DNA of 62,500 nt from Prorocentrum cordatum (GCA_963575745.1 CAUYUJ010014628.1:77501-140000); one strand, 5' to 3'; counted from the stretch's first letter, positions 31,233-41,485 are shown. Translations and numbers: made by a program. Notes: generated by a model from the letters alone, not told the origin.

Positions 31233-31935
31233 TATCCTACTTCTTCTCCACTTCCAACGCGCCTTCACAATCCCTGTGCGAAGCCAGAAGTTCTAATACT
31301 TCGACGAATTCCCCAATGGACACCCCCCCTTCCGTGCGCAGTGTTTACAAGACGCCCTTACTGATTCCTTCGTGGGTCAACGCACAACCGAAGAATCCCA
31401 AACGCGCTGCGATCTCATGGTCGTCGTCGAGCAGCAGGGGGTTTCGAAGTTCGTCATCGACACCAGTCGGTTGCCTCTGAACCTCGAGGCATCCATCTTT
31501 CCAGACCTCCTTCGCTCTCCGGCGAACAAACGAGTCGATCTCCAAATGCTTGGGTTGGCCTCCATCTTTCCAGACCTCCTTCTTGTCCGTCTCCCCGCGG
31601 GGGTCCATGGATTTTCGGGTATCGCCCAACTTCATCCCCCGACGAATAAAGGAATGCAAAGCAAGGCCGAGCGGGCTCCATTGATTCAGTCGTGCTTCGA
31701 TCCCCTCGGACAACGTTTCCACGTACTTTGGTTCGGGCATGGGTTTTCGAAATTCTTCATCGGCACCCACCGATTGCTTCCGAACCTCCGGGCCTCCAAC
31801 TTCCCCCGGGCTTGCGTCGTCCAACTTTGCTCGCCGGCGTACAAACGAGTGCGAAGCAGGGCCAATCGAATTCCATCGGCGCAGTTGTCTTTCTATCTCG
31901 TGGAACAGATGTGTCAACCAATGGTTTCGCTTGTA
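31233..31935 (-). CDS. Unrecognised protein with about 62-residue internal repeats
   Basis: The minus frame from about 31935 to 31345 contains three related blocks. The first two share '(I/E)xxxLxxWxxxGxAxHSF(V/I)RRxxKLxD', and the first and third share 'SFVRRRAK' and 'EV(R/Q)(K/R)Q..G.D(E/D)E.R.P'. After 'LTHEGIS' the frame closes. In the next frame 'GVSIGEFVEVLELLASHRDC' and 'EGALEVEKK' run to a TAG at about 31233, which reads like the true C-terminal end after a very short intron or a frameshift. A plausible start 'MDDLSAFVKKRRAKDAEHGS' lies upstream at 32340 in another frame. No family is recognised. Hydrophilic and charged throughout, with no membrane segment. Confidence 0.45.
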
Positions 31936-32584
31936 GCAGGGGCAGGCTGCTCCTAGGCCCGAGCGGGCGCAGGTGGTGAGGGGGCCCGAGGCGCTCTGCA
32001 AACTCCCCTGGCAGCTCTTCCCCCTGGGCCCCGCGGGGCGCATCGGGAAGGGGAAGCCGAGCAAGCTCTGCAAATTCCCCCGCTGCCGTCTGCCCGCCCC
32101 TCTCGCCGTCGCTGCTGTCAACCATGTCGGCGCCCATATGCGCGCCCAGTGGTGGCGGCTCCTGCGCTCTCTCACTTTCTACTGAAGTTGTCCAACAAGC
32201 AGATGGTCCCGAGGCGTGTGCAACCAACTGTTCACATATTGTAATCCTGGCGAGTTGGAATTCCCGGGCATGGGTGCAGCGGATCCATGTTCTGCGTCTT
32301 TGGCTCGTCGTTTTTTCACGAACGCACTCAAATCGTCCATCGAAAATAGGAAAATGCGGCACAAGAGGTGTCCAGTACCGGGTCACGACCCAGTCACTCT
32401 TGAGAGGATCGCAAAGAGGTGCGGTATCGGAAGGGCTGCAGGGAACGCTATGTTTTGTTGTTCCTCCTTCTCCTCCCCTGGCCCCAGCAAAACAACCTGT
32501 GTGGCTGTCAGAGTCCGCAAGTCGTGTGAGGGGCGAGTGAAAATCTTCACTCCGTCGTTCAATTTGCCGCAGCTCCAACGCCGA

Positions 32585-32720
32585 CTGGGAGGAGGAGGAG
32601 GAGGACGAGGAGGAGGACGAGGAGGAGGAGGAGAAGAAACAGCAGGAGTCTGAGGAGTCTGAGGAGGAAAAGGGTGAGGAGTCAGAGGAGGAAAAGGGTG
32701 AGGAGGAGGAGGAAGAGAAA
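32585..32720. repeat. (GGA)n tract
   Basis: Imperfect GGA and GAGGAA units on the plus strand, about 135 bp, upstream of the repeat-containing minus-strand gene. Confidence 0.9.
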
Positions 32721-33148
32721 GACAGGATGGAGGAGGGAGCAGTGAACGAATCCAAAGGTGGGGGGAGGAGCAGCGGCAGCTCGCCGCGCGCGCGCAGAGG
32801 CCTGGGGATGTGCCCCGACGGCAGAGCGCTCCGGCGGCCACGAGCCGAAGCGCCGAGAGAGCGCGGCGCGCGACTCGCCCCGCCCCTCATCGGGCGCCCT
32901 GTTCCTCAAGCCGAGGTCCTTTGGTGGCGCCCACACCAAAGGGTGGGCGCGAGTGGGCGCGGCCTTTCTAGGAAGGCCGAGGGGCTTCTCAGAGGGCAGG
33001 GGTCTTCTGAGAGGGCCCCAAGAGCTTCCGAGAAGGCCTCTCTTGGAAGCCGGGCGGGCTTCCAAGCAGCCCCCCTGCTATTTTGGGAGCCCCGCCGCCT
33101 TCCTAGCAACCGACCCCTCTTGCGCCCAAGTTCTGCGTGCGTGCCCGC

Positions 33149-33785
33149 CTACTGCAGGCTGGCCCAGTCGTCGTTCTGGGGTATGCTCGGTGGCTGCGAC
33201 GTGCGCGCGTGTCTGGGCTCGAAGGGCGCTGCGCCCGCGGGGAACAAAAACACCTGGTCCCCCTGCGGTCCGTTACTCTCATCGTCATCGCCATCATCGC
33301 CACCATCATGTTCGCCCGAGGGTGCCGGGGGGGCACTAGGCTGTGCGGCTGTCGTCGGCGCTCCTGCTCGGCCTACCCGAGCGGCGGCAGCGGCTGCTGC
33401 CACCGCTCTCGCCCGTCTCGCAGGCGCCGATCCCCGCGTTGTAGCTGACCGCGTCGGGCTCCAGCGCCGCCCTTCGCAGCCCGAAGAGCAGCGAGAGCCC
33501 CTCCTGCCACAGCGCGCGTGCCCCGCACACGCTGATCCCAGAGTTGTAGCCAAAGGCGGTTGGCTCCAGAATCGTGCTTGGCATCTCGCCGATCAGCGAC
33601 AACGCCTCCTGCCACTGACCACCCTTCTCGCACGCGCAGATTCCAGAACTGTAACTGATGACGTCACGTTCGACCCGCAACTGCCTCATCTCGCAGAGTA
33701 AGTGCAACGCCCGATACCACTGCGCGCTCTTCTCGCATGCGCTGATGCCGGCACTGTAGGTTACTAAGGCTGGCCCGTGGACGAT
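33149..33785 (-). CDS. PPR protein, 3' exon (last motifs and tail)
   Basis: Starts after an AG in CCTTAG with 'VTYSAGISACEKSAQW' and contains four motifs: 'TYSAGISACEKSAQW', 'SYSSGICACEKGGQW', 'GYNSGISVCGARALW' and 'SYNAGIGACE'. Shortly after the last one the frame closes at 33336. The next frame reads on through an Ala-rich run into an acidic, hydrophilic tail ('GGDDGDDDESNGPQGDQVFL', 'PPSIPQNDDWASLQ') with a stop at 33149, which looks like the real C-terminus. A frameshift, sequencing error or small intron around 33400 is therefore likely. PPR proteins bind organelle RNA, one base per motif in the P-class. Confidence 0.75.
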
Positions 33786-34149
33786 GCACTCGCATGCCAA
33801 CATGAAGATTGCAACGCACATACGGCACTCGCATGCCAACGTGAAGATCGCGACGCACCACGGCAACACACAACGAATCATGATGCAACAAAGCATCAGA
33901 AACGAAGCCCCTGTGAGCGGCACGTCGCTGTGCAAAGAAGGCACTTGGACTCTTTCGACACGCTCTGAGTTCGAGTGGGCCGGACTGGGCGGGCAATTGA
34001 TCTGACTACCGACGTACCTACAAGTACCGGTCAACGATCGGACCCAACCAAGGTCAACCATGACAGAAACTATCACATGGTGAAACAAAGCCATGACTTC
34101 GCATACATGCATGCTTGCCGAGTAACATAGAAAAGAAGATGCCGCTCAG

Positions 34150-34275
34150 CTACCGAATCGTGTCCCCCAACTCGCTGAGCAACATTGATACCTGGATGCC
34201 ACGCAGCAACATTGAAACCTGGATGCCACGCTCGCTTTTATCGCACGCGCTAACTCCAGCTACGTAGCTAAGCAG
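34150..34275 (-). pseudogene. PPR protein, degenerate exon with 27-bp internal duplication
   Basis: After an AG at the CTTAG acceptor the minus frame reads 'YVAGVSACDKSERGIQVSML', the first part of one PPR motif. It then repeats 'RGIQVSMLL', because a 27-bp unit (AGCAACATTGATACCTGGAT followed by GCCACGC) is tandemly duplicated at 34181-34234. It ends 'SELGDTIR' and a TAG, about four residues short of the next exon's start. The exon therefore looks damaged or skipped. It begins at the same place within the PPR motif as the exon at 35326-36775. Confidence 0.6.
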
Positions 34276-34402
34276 GGTGTTTCGTGGATGAAACCACAGG
34301 CCAGCAGATGGCACAGTCCAGCAAGACGAGGGGGCCAACCACATTGCAAATGCGATGCTTTCTGGATCCGCCTTGGGGCTGGGGGAATGGGGAGTGCCGG
34401 CC

Positions 34403-34500
34403 GCGTCGGCGTGGAGAAGCTCGGGCTCCACGCCGAGCCGCATCGCCGATGCACTCCCGGCGAGGCGGCGCGGTCCTCGGACCCCACCTGCCCCAACCCC
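34403..34500. repeat. Dispersed repeat family K, copy 1
   Basis: About 95 bp shared with 41390-41485: GTCGGCGTGGAGAA, CGGGCTCCAC, CCGAGCCGCATCGCCGATGC, then GGCGCGGTCCTCGGACCCCA. It includes the small hairpin CGTGGAG...CTCCACG. It lies in the intron between two PPR exons. Confidence 0.6.
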
Positions 34501-34526
34501 GTCGAGGAGGCCTCGACTCCACTTTC

Positions 34527-34713
34527 CCAGACCCCCGACGTCATGATTTTTTCATGACGCGACCCCCAGAGGTCCGGACCCCTTCCCCGGGACCGGTTTC
34601 TCATCCCGAGTCGTTTCTTGACACGGTCCTGAGGGCCGGTAAGGGCCCCCGGAGGCCGAAAATATAGCGAAAAACCTTCCGTCGTGATTTTTTCAGGACT
34701 CGAGGGGGTCTGG
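34527..34713. mobile_element. MITE family F, copy 1 (in PPR gene intron)
   Basis: A 187-bp unit with ends CCAGACCCCCGACGTCATGA and the inverse (GACTCGAGGGGGTCTGG). It carries the perfect hairpin GTCATGATTTTTTCATGAC near the left end and a related GTCGTGATTTTTTCAGGAC near the right. The copy at 37141-37323, in another intron of the same gene, is about 90% identical by eye. Confidence 0.8.
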
Positions 34714-34774
34714 GTTCCCCTCCCGCACGAAAGGACAATGTAACATAGCCATAAGCCGTCGACGGCCCACGCGG

Positions 34775-34890
34775 ACTTCCTGGGCCTGCGCCAAGGCCCC
34801 CGGCGCGCGGAGAGCGCACGGCGGCGGCCCTGGAGGCGCCGCCGGGGGGGCCCCAGCGCGACCACCCCGGAAGGCCGCGCGGAGCGCCAA
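34775..34890. mobile_element. MITE family D, diverged copy 3
   Basis: Shows 'CTTCCTGGGCCTGCGCC', 'GGCGCGCGGAGAGCGC', 'GGAGGCGCCGCCGGGGGG' and the 3' end 'CCGCGCGGAGCGCCAAACGT' in family order. The left inverted end is lost. It lies in a PPR intron next to a (TCC)n run. Confidence 0.55.
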
Positions 34891-34903
34891 ACGTTTGTGC
34901 TTG

Positions 34904-34975
34904 TGGTCCTCCTCCTCCTCCTCCTCCTCCTCCTCCTCCTCCTCCTCCTCCTCCCCTTCCTCCTTTTTCTTCTTC
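34904..34975. repeat. (TCC)n tract
   Basis: About 50 bp of perfect TCC followed by TTC/TTT, inside a PPR gene intron. Confidence 0.9.
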
Positions 34976-35325
34976 GATGGTCACGCCCACTTGGGCCGTC
35001 CCGAGGAGCTTCCCGGGGGGCACTCTGGGGGCCCTGCCGGGCTCTCTGCCTGGAGAACGCCGAGGCCGCGCGGGGCCCTCCCGAAGCAAGATGCCTCGGG
35101 CCTCTCCGGACGCCTCGCTGGGGCTCCCTCTTGGGGCCTGCAGGGCATCCTGCAGAGCTTCTTAGGGCCTTTTGTCGAGCGCGCTGGGACCCTCGGGGGA
35201 TCTCTGCAGACGTCTCTGGAGGCAGTCTCGGGGCGCTCTGCTGGCCCTGCTGGCCCGTCTGTCAGGCCGCCGCGGTGCGCCTTTCTCGCACGCGCTGGTT
35301 CTGGAATTGAAGAAGAGGCGACGTT

Positions 35326-36775
35326 TGGCTCTAAACCTACCTGCCGCATCCTGCTCAACAGAGACAGTGCCTCCTGCCACTGCCCGTCAGCTGCACACGC
35401 ACTGATGCCAGCGTTGTAGCTGACAGCGTCTGGCTCCCACAAGCTCTCGAGCAGTGATACAGCTCGTTGCCTCTGCCCCCCTTTCTCACACGCGCTGATT
35501 CCAGCATTGTGGCTGATGACGTCTGGCTTCATTCTCGCCTCTACCATCACTCTCAGCAGCCAGAGCCCCCGCTGCCACTGCCCGCCCTTCTCGCACGCGC
35601 TGATCCCGGCATTGCAGATGGCGACGTCTGCCTCCAGCCTGCTCTCCTGCAGCTCGCTCAGAAGCGACAGCGCCTGCTGCCACTGGCCCGATGACCCGCA
35701 CGCACTCACGCCAGCGGTGTAGCTGATCAAGTCTGCTTCAATATTGAAGTCCGCCATTTCGCCGAGCAGTAACAGCGCACGCTGCCACTGCCCTCCTTTC
35801 TCGCACACTGCGACTCCAGAGCTGTAGCTCACAACGCTAGGCTCCAAGCTTGCCTCGCGCAAATTGCTCAGCAGCGACAACGCCTCTTCCCACATCCCCC
35901 CGCTCACACATGCATTGACTCCAACATTGTAATTGAACACGGTTGGGTCAAGAATCCCATCACGCATCTCGCGCAGTAGCGTCACAACATGATGGTTTTG
36001 CCCGCACTTTTTGCTCACTGTAATTTCAATGCTGTACGTGATGGCATCTGCTTCTACGTTTGCCTCCCTCAAATCTCTGAGCAATGACAACGCCCGGTGC
36101 CATTGCCCTCCTCTTTCGCACGCACTGGCTGCAACACTGTAGACGGTGACGTCTGGTGCCAACGCGGCGTCCATCATCTCCCCGAAAATCGATAGCGCCT
36201 GCCGCCACTCCCCCGCCTTTTCGCACGCGCTCACTCCAGCGCTGTAGCTGATGAGGTTCATATCCAACTCCATCTCTCGACCTTCCGTCAACATCAACAG
36301 TGCAAGCTGCCACTTTCCCGCCTTTTCGCACGCGCTGATGCCAGCACTGTATGCGATGTGCTCTAATTCCAAGTGGGCCTCGCGCAGCCCGCTCAACAAC
36401 GATAACGCATGCTGCCACTGCCCGCATTTTGCGCAGGCGCTAATCCCAGCGCTGAAACTGATGACGTCTGGCTGCAACGTTAACCAACGCATTTCGCCGA
36501 GCAGCTGCAAGGCTTGCATCCACTGCCCGCCTTTCTCGCAAGCGCTGACCCCAGCGTTGCAGCTGACGAGATCTGGCTCCAACTCGCTCGCACGGGATTC
36601 GAGAAGCATCGACAAGGCATGCTGCCACATACCACCCTTCCCGCAGGCGCTGATGGTCGAGCTGTAGCTTACCACATCTGGCTTTAACCTCGCACATAGC
36701 AGCTCGCGCAGCAGCGACAGAGCCCACTGCCATTGCCCGCAGCTCTCGCAGGCGCTGATCCCCGCGCTGTGGCTG
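35326..36775 (-). CDS. PPR protein, main exon with 14 motifs
   Basis: An uninterrupted minus frame from 'SHSAGISACESCGQW' (36770) to 'RQVGLEPNVAS' (35333). It contains 14 motifs of about 35 residues, each with a core like (S/T)YSAGISACEKGGQWQ and an end like 'LLxELRExxLEPDVV'. One motif ('TYSIEITVSKKCGQN') and one ('NYNVGVNACVSGGMW') are diverged. The frame upstream of 36775 is family G repeat, and downstream of 35326 it loses the motif, so both are exon borders. The acceptor fits CAATCAG before the Ser-His codons. Motif residues at positions that set RNA specificity vary between repeats, as expected for a sequence-specific organelle RNA-binding protein. No stop or frameshift interrupts it, so this exon looks functional. 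Confidence 0.85.
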
Positions 36776-36816
36776 ATTGAGGGGAGACGATATGGGAGGG
36801 ACTGGCTAAGGGGGGA

Positions 36817-36958
36817 AACATCGACGACCTGCAGTCGGCGATACATCGCCGATAGACCGTCGACGGGCTCTCGATAGCGAAGCCGTGCGTTGCTGAGGGG
36901 GGGGGGCTATCAGACTCCTATCGGCGATGACCGGGCGACTGGGGGTCGATGCATCCCC
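36817..36958. mobile_element. Dispersed repeat family G, copy 3 (in PPR gene intron)
   Basis: Carries 'AACATCGACGACC', the palindrome TCGGCGATACATCGCCGA (36834-36851), 'CTCCTATCGGCGATGACCGG' and 'GGGGGTCGATGCATCCCCCC'. The ends ACATCGAC and GTCGATGC are inverse over 7 bp. Confidence 0.65.
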
Positions 36959-37140
36959 CCCCAAAACCCACCCCCTCGAATGTTGTGTCTTGGCTTGTGG
37001 GTCATAGATCGGCTCTCCGGCGGCCGTTCGGAACGATCCGGGGAAACCCCGAACGCCCTCGGCGAGGCGCAGCTGCCGGAGAGCGTCCCGAGGCCGGACA
37101 ACCGCCAAGAGCCGACGAAGCCCTCCGACGACCTCTCGAC

Positions 37141-37323
37141 CCAGACCCCCGACGTCATGATTTTTTCATGACGCGACCTCCAGAGGTCCAGACCGAATCC
37201 CCGGGACCGGCTTTTCATCCCGAGTCGTTTTTTGACGGTCCGGAGGGCCGGTAAGGGCCCCCGGAGGCCGAAAGTAGCGAAAAACCTCCCGTCGTGATTT
37301 TTTCATGACTCGAGGGGGTCTGG
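37141..37323. mobile_element. MITE family F, copy 2 (in PPR gene intron)
   Basis: A 183-bp unit with ends CCAGACCCCCGACGTCATGA and GACTCGAGGGGGTCTGG. The hairpin GTCATGATTTTTTCATGAC is at 37154-37172, and a second near-copy (GTCGTGATTTTTTCATGAC) is close to the right end. It starts 83 bp into the intron after the first PPR exon. Confidence 0.8.
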
Positions 37324-37406
37324 GGACGGGGGTCGGTGCGCTCTGGGGGGCCAGGGCGTGCGCCTCGGGAGCCCGTCCTCCCCGCTCGTGGCCCCCGTTG
37401 GCTGCA

Positions 37407-37961
37407 GTCGGGCTCCCGCTGCGCCTCCCGCATGCCCGCGAGCAGCGCCAGCGCCTGCCGCCACTGCCCGCCCCGCCCGCACGCGCTCACCCCGGCGGAG
37501 AAGCTGACGGCGTCTGGCTCCGCGCTCGCCTCGCGCATCTCGCCGAGGACCCAGAGCGCTCGCTCCCACTGCCCAGCTCTGCCGCACGCGCTGATCCCGG
37601 CGTTGAACATGATGGCGTCTGGCTCCAGTGCCGCTCCGCGTATGTCTGTGAACAGCAGCGACCACGCGTGCTGCCACTGACCGCTCTTCTCGCACGCGCT
37701 GACTGCGGCGCTGAAGCTGACGACGTCTGGCTCTCCCCCTGTGCCTGCTGCCTCCCTGAGCAGGAGGAGCGCATACTGCCACTGCTTGCATTTCCCACAG
37801 GCGCTGATGGCCACATTGCAATGAATCGTGTTGACTTGTAAGCCCGCCAGCGACGCGTCTTGTAACAGACGCAGCGCCGTAGCCCACTGCTTCGTGTTCC
37901 CGCATTTCTTGAGTATGGCTGTGAGAGAGCGGGCGTCTGACGGAGCTCCCTGCGCTCTCAT
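37407..37961 (-). CDS. PPR protein, 5' exon with five motifs
   Basis: Begins with ATG at 37961 ('MRAQGAPSDARSLTAILKKC'), the only in-frame Met before the motifs. The five motifs are: 'SLTAILKKCGNTKQW', 'IHCNVAISACGKCKQW', 'SFSAAVSACEKSGQW', 'MFNAGISACGRAGQW' and 'SFSAGVSACGRGGQW'. The last motif is cut at 'AQREPD' (37407), where the frame leaves the family. With the downstream exons the protein would have about 24 motifs. No transit peptide is evident, so an upstream exon may be missing. The direction and spacing fit one gene over 33.1-38.0 kb. Confidence 0.82.
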
Positions 37962-38124
37962 AGTGGATACTCTGCGTCATAGACATCTCTGTCCCGGATG
38001 CACCTTACGCCCGAGCGTCTTGATCCTGAATGGCTCCTGTCTGTGATGCTGATGGGCAATCGCAGCCTGGAGCTCAATTTCTGTCGATGCCCAGACTTGT
38101 TCCGCGAGGTGCACTGGCGGACTG

Positions 38125-38420
38125 GTCGCGCCCGTGAGCAGGCAGTCTTATGCTCGGCCACCGAGATCGCGACACTTCGAGTAAGGTCGGGCATGTTCTC
38201 CTACAGGCGGATTTTGGACGAAAGCTGAACAACGGTCAAACAAACATCAAACATAGTCAAACATTGTCGAAACATCGTCCCCAGACTATGTGTTGACTAT
38301 TCTTGAAGACTCCTCTTGCAGGGGGACATGCCCGACTTAGAGTTGGCAGGCAGTCCTGTGCTCGGCCACCGAGATCGCGACCGTGGGAGCAGCAGCCAGC
38401 AGGCAATCCTGTGCTCTCGG
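38125..38420. repeat. Short tandem repeat carrying a family B element
   Basis: A unit with 'GAGCAGGCAGTC', 'TGCTCGGCCACCGAGATCGC' and 'GAC' is found at 38136-38173 and 38346-38381, with a third weaker copy at 38395-38420. Family B copy 4 is inserted between the first two. Confidence 0.65.
38182..38340. mobile_element. MITE family B, copy 4
   Basis: About 158 bp with TAAGGTCGGGCATGTTCTCC at the left and GGGGGACATGCCCGACTTAG at the right. The interior 'AGGCGGATTTTGGACGAA' and 'GTCGAAACATCGTCCCCAGA' match the other copies. No 8-bp duplication is visible at its ends. Confidence 0.8.
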
Positions 38421-38438
38421 CCTCTGAATAGAGGAAAA

Positions 38439-38585
38439 AGAACTATGCACATGCACCGATTCTGGCCAGGCCCATCCTGAGCCCAGGATCGGTGCATACG
38501 TCCTCCTACCTTGGCCAGGAAGACATATGCACCGATCCTGGGTCAAAAATGGGCCTTGCCAGGATCGGTGCATGTGCATAATTCT
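38439..38585. mobile_element. Foldback element family E, copy 1
   Basis: A 147-bp inverted repeat. The ends are AGAACTATGCACATGCACCG and the inverse (CGGTGCATGTGCATAATTCT). Inside lie two further copies of CACCGATCCTGG in opposite orientation, so the whole unit can form a long hairpin. A copy is at 39143-39289, and a more perfect relative at 60015-60158. Confidence 0.8.
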
Positions 38586-38751
38586 CGTCGCCCGATCTGA
38601 AGGCGCCGCCCGCGGCGGCAACACGTGGCAGGCCGCCTGGTGCTCGGCCGCCAAGGTCGCAGCCCGTGGCGAGACCAGCGGCAGCCACTGCTTGCCTTTG
38701 GCCGCCGAGGGCGCCACCAGTGGAGCAGACGGTGAAGGCCGTTGTGCGTTC

Positions 38752-38880
38752 AGTGCGGGCATGATGTCCCCCCGCAGGCGGATTTTGGAAGAAGACTGAA
38801 GCAAGAGTCAACACATGTTCAAAACGAGTCAAACATACACAAAAAGCCGTTCCCAGCCTCTTTTTGAATATTCCTTGGCC
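38752..38880. mobile_element. MITE family B, partial copy 5
   Basis: The left part GCGGGCATGATGTCCCCCCG then CAGGCGGATTTTGGAAGAAG and the middle 'GAGTCAAACATA' fit family B. The sequence ends in 'TTGAATATTCC' without the right inverted end. A short tandem of 'CCAATCAAAATT' type sequence follows. Confidence 0.6.
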
Positions 38881-38949
38881 GTTCAAGACCCAATCAAAAT
38901 TCACCACCCATTGAATTTTCAAAACCCAGTCAAAATTCTTTCACCATTT

Positions 38950-39640
38950 TTGGATATTCCTTGGCCTTTGAGGGCGCAGCCGCCGAGGGCACCCAGAAGC
39001 TCCCGGGGCGTCAGGCGCAGCCTCGTGGCTGCAGACGGACGGAGCCAACGGGCGCAACCTGTGGCACGAGGGCGCCCAGAAACGCTTGGGCCTTCGGGCG
39101 CAGCCCAGGGGCGCAACCCATGGGCACAATTGTAGAGGGAAAAGAACTATGCACATGCACCGATTCTGGTCAGGCCCATCCTGAGCCCAGGATCGGTGCA
39201 TACGCCCTCCTGCCTTGGCCAGGAAGGCATATGCACCGATCCTGGGTCAAGAATGGGCCTCGCCAGGATCGGTGCATGTGCATAGTTCTCTTCGCCCGAA
39301 ATTGGAGGCGCTCAGACACCTCCAGAGCATCAAGCGTAACCCGTGCAAGCGACCCATGGCACCGGCAAATCACTGGGACAGCAGGCATCCGGCGCAACCC
39401 GTCGGAACAACCTGCAGCACCCAGACGTCCCCATGGATTCAGGCGCAACCCGTGAGCGCACCCCGTGACGTCAAAATTATTACACCCAGGAATCCGCAGG
39501 GCCTCAAGCACAACCCACCGGGGAAACTTTACGACAGCCAGAAGTCGATGGGGCATCAGGCAGAACCCGTTGGCGCAAACCACGGCACCCCCAAATCCTC
39601 AGTGCAACATGCACGTTTCCTCAGAAGCCAAGTTGACCCC
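38950..39640. repeat. Degenerate 50-55-bp tandem repeat around family E copy 2
   Basis: Units contain 'GGCGCAACCCGT', then 'GGCACCC' or 'GCACCCAGA', then 'GGGCATCAGG' or a variant. Examples are at 39010-39130 and 39330-39610. Family E copy 2 is inserted at 39143-39289. Confidence 0.55.
39143..39289. mobile_element. Foldback element family E, copy 2
   Basis: A 147-bp near-identical copy of 38439-38585. Flanks on both sides also resemble those of copy 1 ('GAGGGAAA' before, 'TTCGCCCGA' after). Copies 1 and 2 therefore probably arose by duplication of a larger segment, not by two insertions. Confidence 0.8.
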
Positions 39641-40300
39641 CACCATAGCGCAAGCACTGTTCGGGGAAGAACTTCTAGATATTGGCTGTTTGCCTGCGTA
39701 GAAGAAACTGGCGGCGACAATCAGCTAAGCTCATGATTCGACGGCTCGACCCTGACCCATTTCACGCTGTTGCTTGTAAGTGGGCCGCACGAGGTGTCCG
39801 CGCTCGCACCTGCCACCAACAGTATGTACGTACGAAATGCATTCCTGGGGCAGAACGACCAACGAGAGCATGGCACTGTGCCGGACGCGAAGCGGGTCAT
39901 TGGATGGCGGCCGGCGGGGGGACAATAAAGAAACAAAATTGTACCAATAACGGCACTCTCTGGACCCGTGGCCATCGACCCCATGTTCTACAACGAATTC
40001 GATCGATGGCCGCACCCGTGCACGTCCCGACGGCCCTTCGGGACGTGCACGGGGCCCCAAAATGCAAAACGGAAGCAAAAACGCTCAGGGCGTTTTTGTT
40101 GAGAAGCACCATGGCACGCACAGAGACATACTAGTACTATACCATACGTCCTCGTTGGAGGCACGCGTCCGACCCGAACATATAGTATACCCATCTTGTA
40201 GCCTATCGTTTCTCGAGCGGTTTGGCCAGAAAACGCCCGCCACAACGCATACACTGTAAGACTTCTTGATGCGTGCGTCGCCCCTGGTGGGAACGGGGCG
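39640..40300. other. Intergenic, nothing recognised
   Basis: Ordinary-composition sequence with short open frames only. It contains an imperfect inverted pair 'GTGCACGTCCCGACGGCCC' / 'GGGACGTGCAC' near 40016-40052. Confidence 0.4.
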
Positions 40301-40303
40301 ACA

Positions 40304-41328
40304 CACACAAACACACACACAAACTCACACACAAACCCACACCCACCCCCACCCCCACACCCACACACAGACACAGACACAGACACACACACACACACAC
40401 ACCCACACACCCACACACACACACACCCACACACCCCTACAAACCCCCACACACACACACACCCACACACCCCAACACACCCCCACACACCCCCACACAC
40501 AACCACACACACCCACACACAACCACACACACCCACACACACCCACACACACCCACACACACCCACACACACCCACACCCACACACCCACACACCCACAC
40601 ACACCCACACACCCACACACCCACACACCCACACACCAACACGCCCACACACCCACCCCACAACACCCACACACCCACACACCCACACACCCACACACCG
40701 ACAAAGACGCAAACACACAGATACACAGACACACAGACACACAGACGGACAGACACACAGACAGACACACACAGACACACACAGACACACACACACAGAC
40801 ACACACAGACACACACACATATAACAGACACACACAGATAACAGACACACACACAGACAGACACACACACACAGACACACAGACAGACACACAGACAGAC
40901 ACACAGACAGACACACAGACAGACACACAGACACACACACACACGCAGACACACACACGCAGACACACATGCAGACACACACAGACACAGACACACACAC
41001 AGACACACACACAGACACACACAGATAGACACACATATAGACACACAGACATACACACAGGCACACAGACACACACAGACACACACACAGACACACATAC
41101 ACAGACACACAGAGACACAATGAGACACACACAGACACACAGAGACACACACAGACACACAGAGACACACAGAGACACGTACACACAGAGACACACAGAC
41201 ACACACAGACAAAGACAGACACACACAGACACACACACAGACACACACACAGACACACACACACAAACAGACACACGGACAGACACACACAAACACACAC
41301 AGACAAACACACACAGACACACATAGCA
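40304..41328. repeat. (CA)n microsatellite block, about 1 kb
   Basis: Over 1 kb of ACACAC broken by CCC (left half, 'ACACACCCACAC') and by AGAC (right half, 'ACACACAGAC'). It gives Val-Cys or Thr-His frames of up to 490 codons that are not genes. Long alternating purine-pyrimidine sequence of this kind can adopt Z-DNA. Confidence 0.95.
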
Positions 41329-41389
41329 TCGTCGATGCATCGGCCATGCATCGGCGATGCGTCGGCGACGTCGGCGATGCATCGGCGAC

Positions 41390-41485
41390 GTCGGCGTGGA
41401 GAACAGCGGGCTCCACACCGAGCCGCATCGCCGATGCCTCGACGATACGGCGCGATCCTCCGACCCCATCTACTCGGACCCCATC
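41390..41485. repeat. Dispersed repeat family K, copy 2
   Basis: Same order of blocks as 34403-34500. It is preceded by four or five tandem 'GCATCGGCGATGC' or 'GTCGGCGAC' units at 41334-41395. Confidence 0.6.

Noticed and set aside
34403-37323. The PPR gene introns as strict introner elements
   Set aside because: The family F elements do not reach the exon edges; each intron contains other elements and unique sequence as well.
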